DNA from: DASWKG01 sp036396755
Lineage (GTDB): Bacteria; Actinomycetota; UBA4738; CALAEC01
Length of the DNA stretch: 15,092 nt
Direction of reading: 5' to 3'
Assembly: GCA_036396755.1 (NCBI GenBank)
Contig: DASWKG010000059.1
Coordinates: 1 to 15,092, forward strand
The notes beneath the pieces are model-generated. The model was not told where the DNA came from and searched no databases. It worked only from the letters and a program-made list of their open reading frames with translations. Numbering within the stretch: the first letter of the stretch is position 1; every line of letters starts with the position of its first letter. Made by a program: the position numbers and the translations under genes. Positions 1-6,285 of the stretch are shown in pieces.

Positions 1-2
1 GG

Positions 3-19
3 CCCACGAAGCTTGTGGG
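3..19 (+). terminator. Possible terminator hairpin of an upstream gene
   Basis: CCCACGA pairs with TTGTGGG through a 3-base loop, giving a 7-bp stem with one G-T pair, followed by only a short TCTT. It lies upstream of the rsbR promoter, so it could end a gene outside the window. There is no real U-tract, and the inner AAGCTT is palindromic by itself, so this is weak. Confidence 0.25.
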
Positions 20-21
20 TC

Positions 22-50
22 TTGCCCCGAAGCAGAACTAGGGGCATAGT
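22..50 (+). promoter_or_regulatory. Promoter of the rsbRSTX-kinase operon
   Basis: A -35 TTGCCC (22-27) and a -10 CATAGT (45-50) are separated by 17 bases, a housekeeping-sigma arrangement. The predicted start is near 57-58, where a sequence block shared with the second promoter (3547-3576) begins. Both promoters have TTGC in the -35 and exactly 7 bases between the -10 and the shared block, which makes chance less likely than for one promoter-like match. Confidence 0.6.
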
Positions 51-57
51 TCCTAAT

Positions 58-183
58 AACTAGCCCGTCCGGGGAACGGGTCCGTTTCCCACCCCGGTGA
101 TTCACCCGAGCGCCCCTCTCGGGTCTTTGCGCACCCTTGACCCAGGGGCGCGACGATCGCGAGCGAGAGCAGGGAGGGTGAAC
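58..183 (+). promoter_or_regulatory. Structured 5' leader of rsbR, sharing a motif with the REC-EAL leader
   Basis: This untranslated stretch of about 126 bases opens with AACTAGCCCGTCCGGG (58-73), then 5 bases, then GGTCCGTTTC (79-88); the same two blocks open the leader at 3584. Visible pairings are 71-78 with 83-90 (one G-T pair), and a strong 7-bp stem ACCCGAG (104-110)/CTCGGGT (118-124). GGGTC (121-125) could instead pair with GACCC (140-144), so two folds exclude each other. A ribosome binding site GGAGGGTG (174-181) precedes the ATG. A regulatory RNA role is inferred; I do not recognise a known riboswitch class. Confidence 0.5.
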
Positions 184-1086
184 ATGAGTGGTTCTTCCCC
201 ACAGAAGGACGGCGTCCTCGGGCTCGAACAGCTGAAGCCCGAGGAGCAGGAGGCCCTTCGGGACTTCTGGAAGGTCTACGACGTCCACTACGACGAGATC
301 TCCGACGCCGCGACCGCGGGCCTGCGGGTCGATCCCGAGCTCGGACCGCTGATCGAGTCGATGCCCGAAGAGCAGGTCTTGACCCAGCGGCAGGTCTCAC
401 GCGAGCTCATGCAGAAGGCGATCGAGGAGGGCGACTGGGGCCCCTACATCGAGAACCTGCGGACCCAGGGCGCCGTGTACGCGGAGACCGGCCTCTCGTT
501 CGCCGCGTGGTTCCGCGCCGTCGACGAGGTGCGTCCGCTGGCGACCAAGCACCTGTTCGACGGCTATCGCGACGATCCCGAGCGTCTCGTCATGGTGCTG
601 TCGGGGATGAACCGGTTCTTCGACGCCGCGCTCACGATCATCGGCGAGGAGTACCTGCGGGTGAAGGAGCGCATCATCTCCCAGCAGCAGCAGGCCATCC
701 GCGAGCTGAGCACGCCGGTCCTGCAGATCAACGACGAGCTGCTGCTCCTTCCGATGGTCGGGGTGGTCGACTCGCACCGCGCGCGGCAGATGACCGACCA
801 GCTGCTGAAGGCGATCCACCAGAAGCGGGCCCGCGTCGTCGTGATCGACATCACGGGCGTTCCCACCGTCGACTCGATGGTGGCGAACCATCTCGTCCAG
901 GCGGTCGAGGCCGCGCGGCTCCTCGGCGCGAGAGCCGTCGTCACCGGGGTGTCGGCCGAGGTGGCGCAGACGCTGGTGCGCATCGGGGTCGACCTGTCGC
1001 GGCTCGACACGGAGGGCGACCTGCAGAAGGGGCTTGAGGCGGGCCGGGCGCACATCGGTCTGCAACTCGCCCCGATCGAGCCGTGA
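184..1086 (+). CDS. rsbR: RsbR-type stressosome sensor/scaffold (globin-like N-domain + STAS)
   Basis: Stressosome sensor subunit, 300 residues. RsbR proteins build the cytoplasmic stressosome core with RsbS and hold RsbT until stress leads to their phosphorylation. The N-terminal half (about residues 10-165) is all-helical and resembles the globin-like RsbR sensor domain. The C-terminal STAS domain (about 170-290) has the signature TGVPTVDSMVANHLVQ. S231 and T263 (in AEVAQTLVRIG) occupy the positions of the two phosphorylated threonines of Bacillus RsbRA, by recalled alignment. Residue Y99 lies where globin-coupled sensors usually carry the proximal heme histidine, which suggests no canonical heme. 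The ATG at 184 is preferred over an in-frame ATG at 97 because GGAGGGTG lies just upstream and the extra 29 residues are low-complexity. It is the first gene of an operon with rsbS, rsbT, rsbX and a kinase. Confidence 0.94.
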   Translation: MSGSSPQKDGVLGLEQLKPEEQEALRDFWKVYDVHYDEISDAATAGLRVDPELGPLIESMPEEQVLTQRQVSRELMQKAIEEGDWGPYIENLRTQGAVYAETGLSFAAWFRAVDEVRPLATKHLFDGYRDDPERLVMVLSGMNRFFDAALTIIGEEYLRVKERIISQQQQAIRELSTPVLQINDELLLLPMVGVVDSHRARQMTDQLLKAIHQKRARVVVIDITGVPTVDSMVANHLVQAVEAARLLGARAVVTGVSAEVAQTLVRIGVDLSRLDTEGDLQKGLEAGRAHIGLQLAPIEP

Positions 1087-1095
1087 GAGGCTGAC

Positions 1096-1461
1096 GTGGC
1101 CATCCCCATCCTCAAGCAGGGCGGCATCCTCATCGCCTCGGTGCAGTCGGCGGTAAGCGACGGCGACCTCGCGCGCCTCGAGGCCGACCTCGCGACGCGT
1201 GTCGGGCTGGAGCGCTCGTCCGGCGTCGTCGTCGACGTCACTGCCATGGACGTGATGGACTCCTTCACCATCCGCACGCTCCTCGAGATCACGCGCGTGA
1301 ACAAGCTCCGGGGAGCAGAAACCATCATCGTCGGCATCCAGCCCGACGTCGCCTTCTCGATGGTGCAGCTGGGCCTGACACTCGAGGGCGTCCGCACCGC
1401 CCTCGATCTCGGCGAGGCGGTCAACATGCTGGGCGCCTCCCACCTGAACGGACACGTGTGA
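1096..1461 (+). CDS. rsbS: RsbS-type stressosome scaffold (single STAS domain)
   Basis: STAS-domain protein of 121 residues, the same length as Bacillus RsbS. It co-assembles with RsbR into the stressosome and sequesters RsbT; phosphorylation of one serine by RsbT triggers release. That serine is S56 here, in VMDSFTIRTLLEI, equivalent to S59 of Bacillus. The following GIQPDVAFSMVQLG is also typical of RsbS. The start is GTG, 9 bases after the rsbR stop, with GAGAGG (1085-1090) as ribosome binding site. The stop overlaps the rsbT start in GTGA, so the two are probably translationally coupled. The alternative, an anti-sigma antagonist of RsbV type, is less likely given the RsbT and RsbX partners. 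Confidence 0.93.
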   Translation: MAIPILKQGGILIASVQSAVSDGDLARLEADLATRVGLERSSGVVVDVTAMDVMDSFTIRTLLEITRVNKLRGAETIIVGIQPDVAFSMVQLGLTLEGVRTALDLGEAVNMLGASHLNGHV

Positions 1462-1868
1462 CGACGGCGACGCGGCTCCCCATCCGAACCGAGCACGACA
1501 TCGTCGCCGCACGCCAGCACGGGCGCGAGCTGGCCGAGCGGACGGGGTTCGAGGGCAGCGAGCTGACCGTGATCGCCACGGCGATCTCCGAGCTCGCCCG
1601 CAACATCGTCCAGTACGCCGAGCGCGGGGAGATGGAGTTCGCGGCGGCCACCGGCAACGGCCGGCGGGGCATCGTCATCGTCGCGACCGACGAGGGGCCC
1701 GGCATCCCCGACGTCGAGCGGGCCCTCGAGGACGGCTACTCGACGAGCCGGAGCCTGGGCCTCGGCCTGCCGGGCGCCAGGCGGCTCATGGACGAGTTCG
1801 AGATCTCCTCAACCGTCGGAGAAGGGACCACGATCAAGGTGACCAAATGGGTGTCGGAACCGTCCTGA
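1458..1868 (+). CDS. rsbT: RsbT-type serine kinase and switch protein
   Basis: GHKL-fold serine/threonine kinase of 136 residues. In known systems RsbT phosphorylates RsbS and RsbR, leaves the stressosome, and activates a downstream partner by binding it. The ATP-binding motifs are visible: N-box SELARNIVQYA (N49), DEGPGI (D78) and the glycine-rich GLGLPGARRL (101-110). The start is GTG overlapping the rsbS stop by 4 bases. Its end overlaps rsbX by 22 bases. The expected partner RsbU is missing; the kinase encoded from 2449 carries an RsbU-like N-terminus and is the obvious candidate target. RsbW-type anti-sigma kinases share the fold, but the gene order and compact size point to RsbT. Confidence 0.94.
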   Translation: MTTATRLPIRTEHDIVAARQHGRELAERTGFEGSELTVIATAISELARNIVQYAERGEMEFAAATGNGRRGIVIVATDEGPGIPDVERALEDGYSTSRSLGLGLPGARRLMDEFEISSTVGEGTTIKVTKWVSEPS

Positions 1869-2452
1869 CGGACTGGGGGGTAGCGGCGCGCGGCCTCGGC
1901 GGCTCGAGCATCTCGGGCGACCGCCACGTCGTCGCGCCGTTCGCCGGGGGCGCTCTCGTCGCGGTGATCGACGGCCTGGGCCACGGTCCCGAGGCGGCCG
2001 AGGCCGCCGAGGAGGCCGTCGCCGTTCTGAGCGCCCAGCCACAGGAGGAACCCGTGGCGCTCATCGAGCGGTGCCACGAGCGGCTGCGGAAGTCCCGGGG
2101 CGCCGTCGTGAGCGTGGCCTCGATCGAGGAGCAGTCGAGCCGGCTCCACTGGCTCGGTGTCGGCAACGTCGAAGGGGTGCTCGTGCGGCCCGGCGAGCAC
2201 GAGGAGCGGAGCTCGCTCCTCGTGCGAGGCGGCGTGGTGGGCTACCGGCTGCCACGGCTGCTCGAGTCCGCCCACGAGCTTCGAGCCGGCGACACCCTGC
2301 TGATGGCGACCGACGGCATCCGGCCGCGGGCGCTCCGCGAGGTCCCCCTGGAGGCGACGGGCGAGGCCACGGCGAAAGCCGTCCTCCACGCGGGCAGCTC
2401 GCGCAACGACGACGCGCTCGTCCTCGCCGCCGTCTTCGGAGAGCCCTCATGA
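1847..2452 (+). CDS. rsbX: RsbX-type PP2C phosphatase (stressosome reset)
   Basis: PP2C/SpoIIE-type serine phosphatase of 201 residues, close to Bacillus RsbX (199). RsbX dephosphorylates RsbS and RsbR so that the stressosome can recapture RsbT. Metal-binding motifs are in order: SGDRHV (D25), IDGLGHG (D42), ATDGI (D156) and NDDALVLAAVF (D188, D189). There is no sensor or membrane segment, unlike RsbU or RsbP. The ATG lies inside rsbT, preceded by AAGGTG (1836-1841). The stop overlaps the kinase start in ATGA, which ties sensor, reset phosphatase and kinase into one co-translated unit. Confidence 0.9.
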   Translation: MGVGTVLTDWGVAARGLGGSSISGDRHVVAPFAGGALVAVIDGLGHGPEAAEAAEEAVAVLSAQPQEEPVALIERCHERLRKSRGAVVSVASIEEQSSRLHWLGVGNVEGVLVRPGEHEERSSLLVRGGVVGYRLPRLLESAHELRAGDTLLMATDGIRPRALREVPLEATGEATAKAVLHAGSSRNDDALVLAAVFGEPS

Positions 2453-3543
2453 GCACTACGTCGAGCAGCCAGCTCAGCCGCCGCCTCGCGGCCGTGATCC
2501 GCAACTACCTGTCGGGGAGCGAGGAGGAGGGCCTCCTCCTCGCCTACGAGACCGGCCGGAGCATCCTCGAGACGGGGACCGGCGTCCTCGGCATCGCCGT
2601 CGCCTACCGGGAGGCCCTCGAGGAGGTCTTCGAGACCCACGGGGCGGATCCCGTTCGGGTCTTCGAGGCTGCCGGCATCGTCCTGGCGGAGATCCTCGGC
2701 CCGATCGAGATGGCGCTTCGAGGCTTCCGGGAGGCGAACGCCTCCCTGAGCCGGATGAACGAGGGGCTGGAGCGGAAGGTCGCCGCGCGGACGCGCTCGC
2801 TCGAGCGGAGCCTCGCGCGTCTGCGCGAGGTCGACGCGGAACGTCGCCGGCTGATGGTTCGCGCGATGCACGCGCAGGAAGAGGAGCGCCAGCGGATCGC
2901 CTCGGAGATCCACGACGACCCGATCCAGGTGATGACGGCCGTGGGGATGCGGATCCAGGCGATGCGGCACCGCCTGGCCGCGGACCCAGAGCACCTGCGC
3001 ATGCTCGACAGGCTCGACGAGACGACCCAGCTGGCCGTGCGGCGCTTGCGCAACCTCATGTTCCAGCTCCGCCCGAGGATGCTCGATCGCGACGGCCTGG
3101 CCGCGACGCTCAGGACCGAGCTCGAGAAGCTCTCCGAGGAGACCGGCGCGACCACCGGCCTCGAGGACCGCATGAGCGGCGAGCCCCCGCCCGACACGCG
3201 CGCCGTGCTCTACCGCATCGCGCGGGAGGCCCTGACGAACGCGCGCAAGCACTCGGGCGCCGGGAGGGTCAACGTCGAGCTCGAGAGGCGGGACCAGGGC
3301 GTCTTGGTGCGTGTCACCGATGACGGAGACGGCTTCGATGAGCGCCACCTCGACGAGGCCTCCCCGCGTCATGCCGGGCTGCTCGACATGCAGGAACGCG
3401 CGGCGATGGTTCAGGGGAAGCTTCGCATCACGAGCGAGCCCGGGAGCGGGACCACGGTGGAGATCTGGGTCCCGGTGACCCCGGGCGAGGTCGTGGAGCT
3501 CGGCGACGCCGCTCCGAGTGACGACGGGCAGGGCGAGGGGTGA
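2449..3543 (+). CDS. Hybrid histidine kinase with an RsbU-like RsbT-binding N-domain
   Basis: Cytoplasmic histidine kinase of 364 residues without membrane segments. Residues about 8-98 are helical and align by eye with the N-terminal kinase-recruitment domain of RsbU (pattern NYL...EEGLLLAYETGRSILE...YREALEEVF...ILGPIEMALRG). A charged coiled coil follows (about 95-150). A HisKA_3-type dimerisation domain has ERQRIASEIHDDPIQ with phosphoacceptor H155. The HATPase domain has REALTNARKHS (N264), DDGDGF (291-296), HAGLLDMQERA and GSGT (332-335), so it looks active. The start is the ATGA overlap with rsbX; the same frame is open upstream to 2071 but there it only shadows rsbX. The next gene encodes a REC-EAL protein, the probable partner. 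Domain identity of the N-terminus is by recall, not by profile search. Confidence 0.88.
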   Translation: MSTTSSSQLSRRLAAVIRNYLSGSEEEGLLLAYETGRSILETGTGVLGIAVAYREALEEVFETHGADPVRVFEAAGIVLAEILGPIEMALRGFREANASLSRMNEGLERKVAARTRSLERSLARLREVDAERRRLMVRAMHAQEEERQRIASEIHDDPIQVMTAVGMRIQAMRHRLAADPEHLRMLDRLDETTQLAVRRLRNLMFQLRPRMLDRDGLAATLRTELEKLSEETGATTGLEDRMSGEPPPDTRAVLYRIAREALTNARKHSGAGRVNVELERRDQGVLVRVTDDGDGFDERHLDEASPRHAGLLDMQERAAMVQGKLRITSEPGSGTTVEIWVPVTPGEVVELGDAAPSDDGQGEG

Positions 3544-3546
3544 CCC

Positions 3547-3576
3547 TTGCGTGCTCCGCATTCCCCGGCGTATAGT
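3547..3576 (+). promoter_or_regulatory. Promoter of the REC-EAL gene
   Basis: A -35 TTGCGT (3547-3552) and a strong -10 TATAGT (3571-3576) are spaced by 18 bases. It starts 3 bases after the kinase stop, so the response regulator has its own transcript. The start is expected near 3583-3584, at the block shared with the rsbR leader. Confidence 0.65.
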
Positions 3577-3583
3577 CAATTTG

Positions 3584-3728
3584 AACTAGCCCGTTCGGGT
3601 GTGGTCCGTTTCGGCGGAGACTCCCAGGTAGGACCCGGTGGGCGCCCTCCCGTTCGCGAGCCGGTACACGCGCGGGTATCGCGCATTGCGGTAGAAGTGG
3701 GGCCAACGGTGCAGGGGTGGGGGCGGGC
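3584..3728 (+). promoter_or_regulatory. Structured 5' leader of the REC-EAL gene, sharing a motif with the rsbR leader
   Basis: A leader of about 145 bases opens with AACTAGCCCGTTCGGG (3584-3599), then TGT, then GGTCCGTTTC (3603-3612). GGTCC (3603-3607) pairs perfectly with GGACC (3631-3635); inside it GTTTC (3608-3612) pairs with GAGAC (3617-3621) around GGCG. CCC/GGG at 3590-3599 forms a small hairpin. AGGGGTGG (3713-3720) is the likely ribosome binding site for GTG 3729. An open frame runs through the leader (3547-3732), but it has no ribosome binding site or family resemblance and is not called. Confidence 0.5.
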
Positions 3729-4910
3729 GTGAACCGGATCCGGGTTCTGATCTGCGACGACGACGACACCGTCCGTGAGGCGCTCGCCGACCTCATCTCG
3801 TCCGAGCCCTCGCTCGACCTGGTCGCACAAGCGCAGGACACCGACACGGCCATCGCCCTGGCGTTCTCCCATCGGCCCGACGTGGTCCTCATCGACGTGA
3901 AGATGCCGGGGGCCGGCGGCGTCCACGCGGCGCGCCAGATCCGTGCCGGGCTGCCCTTCACCCGGATCCTCGCCCTCTCGGCCTACGAGGACCGGCGCAC
4001 CGTGCTCGAGATGATCCGCGCGGGAGCCGTGGGATACCTCGTCAAGGGCTCGGCCCCCGGCGAGATCCTGGAGGCCATCCATCGATCGCTCCACGGGATG
4101 GGGACGCTCGCCGCCGAGGTCACCGCCGACGTTCTCTCCGAGCTCGCCGGGCACCTCGAGACGAATCACCGGTCGACCGAGGAGGAACGCTCTCGTGTCG
4201 AGCGCATCGAGAAGATCATCTCGAACGGCGGCCTGAAGATGGTCTTCCAGCCGGTCGTCGAGCTGAAGACGGGGCGGGTCCTCGGGCTGGAGGCGCTCGC
4301 CCGCTTCAACGTCGGCGAGCCGCGGCCGCCCGAGGCGTGGTTCGCCGAGGCGGCCTCCCTGGGCCTCGGCATCGAGCTGGAGGTCAAGGCCATCACCCTC
4401 GCGCTGGAGCGTCTGCCCGAGCTCCCCCCCGACGCGTATCTCGCGGTCAACGTCTCGCCGGAGACCGCCGACTCCGAACCGTTCCGCGAGGCGATCGACG
4501 GCGCGCCGGGCGAGCGGATCGTCCTCGAGGTGACCGAGCACGCGCAGGTCGAGGACTACGCCGTGCTCGTGCGCGCGCTCGAGCATCTCCGGGACCGTGG
4601 GTTCCGTCTCGCGGTCGACGATGCCGGCGCCGGCTTCGCCAGCCCTCGTCACATCCTCGGCCTGTCCCCCGACATCATCAAGCTCGACATGTCGCTGACC
4701 CGCGGCATCCACAACGACCGGGCCCGCCGCGCCCTGGCGGCGGCGCTCATCTCGTTCGCGAGCGAGTTCGGCTCCGCGATGTGCGCCGAGGGCATCGAGA
4801 CCCACGAAGAGCTCACGGCGCTTCAGGACCTCGGGGTGCTGTGCGGCCAGGGCTTCTACCTGGCCCGCCCCGGTCCGCTCCCCCTCAGCGACGCGCCCGC
4901 CGGCACCTAG
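3729..4910 (+). CDS. Response regulator with EAL c-di-GMP phosphodiesterase output
   Basis: REC-EAL protein of 393 residues. The receiver domain (1-125) has the acidic cluster D10-D13, phosphoacceptor D56 in LIDVKMPG, S84 and K106. After a charged linker (about 140-165) comes an EAL domain with the catalytic set visible: E188-A-L, N241, E267, D297-D298 in VDDAGAG (usually DDFGTG), K318, E354 and Q374. It therefore probably hydrolyses c-di-GMP to pGpG, under control of phosphorylation. There is no DNA-binding domain, so the output is a second messenger. Start: GTG 3729 lies 8 bases after AGGGGTGG; a GTG at 3717 would add four residues but fits the binding site worse. The obvious cognate kinase is the adjacent one with the RsbU-like domain. 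Confidence 0.93.
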   Translation: MNRIRVLICDDDDTVREALADLISSEPSLDLVAQAQDTDTAIALAFSHRPDVVLIDVKMPGAGGVHAARQIRAGLPFTRILALSAYEDRRTVLEMIRAGAVGYLVKGSAPGEILEAIHRSLHGMGTLAAEVTADVLSELAGHLETNHRSTEEERSRVERIEKIISNGGLKMVFQPVVELKTGRVLGLEALARFNVGEPRPPEAWFAEAASLGLGIELEVKAITLALERLPELPPDAYLAVNVSPETADSEPFREAIDGAPGERIVLEVTEHAQVEDYAVLVRALEHLRDRGFRLAVDDAGAGFASPRHILGLSPDIIKLDMSLTRGIHNDRARRALAAALISFASEFGSAMCAEGIETHEELTALQDLGVLCGQGFYLARPGPLPLSDAPAGT

Positions 4911-4922
4911 TCCTCGCCACGA

Positions 4923-4928
4923 TAGGCT
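4923..4928 (+). promoter_or_regulatory. Possible -10 box for leaderless selA
   Basis: TAGGCT lies exactly 7 bases before the selA ATG and no Shine-Dalgarno sequence is present, as expected for a leaderless mRNA. No convincing -35 is seen, and selA could also be transcribed by readthrough from the REC-EAL gene 25 bases upstream. Confidence 0.35.
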
Positions 4929-4935
4929 GACCTTC

Positions 4936-6285
4936 ATGGTCGATCCGCGGCGACGACTGCCCTCCGTCGACTCGCTCCTGCGCTCGGCGCCAGGCCGGCG
5001 CGCGTCGGAGCGGTTCGGCCGCGCCCTGGTGCGGCAGGCGCTCCAGGAGGCGCTCGGCGAGGCGCGCGCGCGGGTCGAGAAGGGCGCGACCGTCCCGAGC
5101 GACGGATCGCTGCTGTCGCGAGCGCTGAGCGTTGCGGCGCGCGCGTCCTTCGGTCTGTCGAACGTCGTCAACGCCACCGGGGTCGTCCTGCACACGAACC
5201 TCGGACGCGCCCCCCTCCCCGAGGTCGCGGCCCGCGCCGCCGCGAAGGCCGGTCGCGGCTACGCGGACCTCGAGGTCGATCGCGAGACGGGAAGGCGCGG
5301 CAGCCGCGGCCACCGAGCCGAGCGCTTGCTCCGGGCGCTCACCGGCGCCGAGGACGCGCTCGTCGTGAACAACAACGCGGCCGCCCTCCTCCTCGCGCTC
5401 GCCGCGCTCGCGTCGCGGAAGGAGGTGCTCGTCTCCCGCGGCGAGCTGATCGAGATCGGCGGCGAGTTCCGGCTCCCCGACATCATGAAGGCCTCGGGCG
5501 CGCGGCTGGTCGAGGTCGGAACGACGAACCGCACGAGGCTCTCGGACTACCGCGCGGCACTCGGCCCCCGCACCGGGCTCCTGCTGAAGGTGCACCCGAG
5601 CAACTACCGCGTCGTCGGCTTCTCCGAGTCACCGGCGGTGGGCGCGCTGGTCGCGCTGACGCGGCGGGCCGAGGTCCCCCTGCTGCACGACATCGGGAGC
5701 GGCCTCCTCTCGGGCGCGCGCGGGCAGGCAGCCGACGAGCCATCCGCGGTCGACTCCCTCCGAGCCGGCGCGGACCTCGTCTGCTTCTCGGGCGACAAGC
5801 TGCTCGGCGGGCCCCAGGCCGGCATCCTCCTCGGAAGGCGGGACCTCGTCGGGAAGCTGCGCCGCCACCCGATGGCGCGCGCGCTCCGCGTCGACAAGAT
5901 GACGGTGGCGGCGCTCGAGGCGGTGCTCCGCCTCCACGCGACCGGACGGCGCGACGAGATCCCCACATGGCGGCTGCTCGCCGCGCCACGAGCCGCCCTT
6001 CGCCGGCGTGCGACGGCGATCGCCAAGGACCTCCCGGGCGCGAAGGTGGTCGCCACCCAGTCGGCGGCCGGCGGCGGCTCGCTCCCCGGCCACGCCGTGC
6101 CCTCGGTCGCGATCCGCCTCCCGGCGGCGCACCCCGAGCGGCTCGCCGCCGCCCTGCGAGCCGGCAGCCCTCCGGTGTTCTGCCGGGTGGAGGACGGCGC
6201 GCTGCTGTTCGACCTCCGCGCCGTCGACCCGGACGACGACGAGCGGCTCGCGCGCGCGATCGGCTACGCCCTGGCCGAGGGATGA
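4936..6285 (+). CDS. selA: L-seryl-tRNA(Sec) selenium transferase
   Basis: PLP enzyme of 449 residues (bacterial SelA is usually about 460) that converts Ser-tRNA(Sec) to selenocysteinyl-tRNA(Sec) using selenophosphate. The N-terminal helical domain starts RRRLPSVDSLL, typical of SelA. The core has NATGVVLHTNLGRAPL (79-94), NNNAAALLLAL, SRGELIEIGGEFRLPDI (167-183), VGTTNRTRLSDY and HPSNYRVVGF. The PLP lysine is K288 in CFSGDKLLGGPQAG. The gene has no visible Shine-Dalgarno sequence. It overlaps selB in ATGA. Neither the tRNA(Sec) gene, selD nor a selenoprotein is in the window. Confidence 0.97.
   Translation: MVDPRRRLPSVDSLLRSAPGRRASERFGRALVRQALQEALGEARARVEKGATVPSDGSLLSRALSVAARASFGLSNVVNATGVVLHTNLGRAPLPEVAARAAAKAGRGYADLEVDRETGRRGSRGHRAERLLRALTGAEDALVVNNNAAALLLALAALASRKEVLVSRGELIEIGGEFRLPDIMKASGARLVEVGTTNRTRLSDYRAALGPRTGLLLKVHPSNYRVVGFSESPAVGALVALTRRAEVPLLHDIGSGLLSGARGQAADEPSAVDSLRAGADLVCFSGDKLLGGPQAGILLGRRDLVGKLRRHPMARALRVDKMTVAALEAVLRLHATGRRDEIPTWRLLAAPRAALRRRATAIAKDLPGAKVVATQSAAGGGSLPGHAVPSVAIRLPAAHPERLAAALRAGSPPVFCRVEDGALLFDLRAVDPDDDERLARAIGYALAEG

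Noticed and set aside
24..45. Hairpin GCCCC/GGGGC around a 12-base loop
   Set aside because: It lies within the -35 to -10 region of the rsbR promoter and would not be transcribed from it.
97..183. N-terminal extension of rsbR from an ATG at 97
   Set aside because: No ribosome binding site at 97, a clear GGAGGGTG before 184, and the stretch overlaps the structured leader.
397..1520. Long open frames antisense to rsbR and rsbS
   Set aside because: High GC keeps opposite frames open; their translations are Arg/His/Asp- or Ser/Arg-rich with no family resemblance, while the + strand encodes clear RsbR and RsbS.
3576..5195. 539-codon antisense frame over the REC-EAL gene and the start of selA
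   Set aside because: Covers two well-identified genes on the other strand and has a low-complexity composition without recognisable domains.
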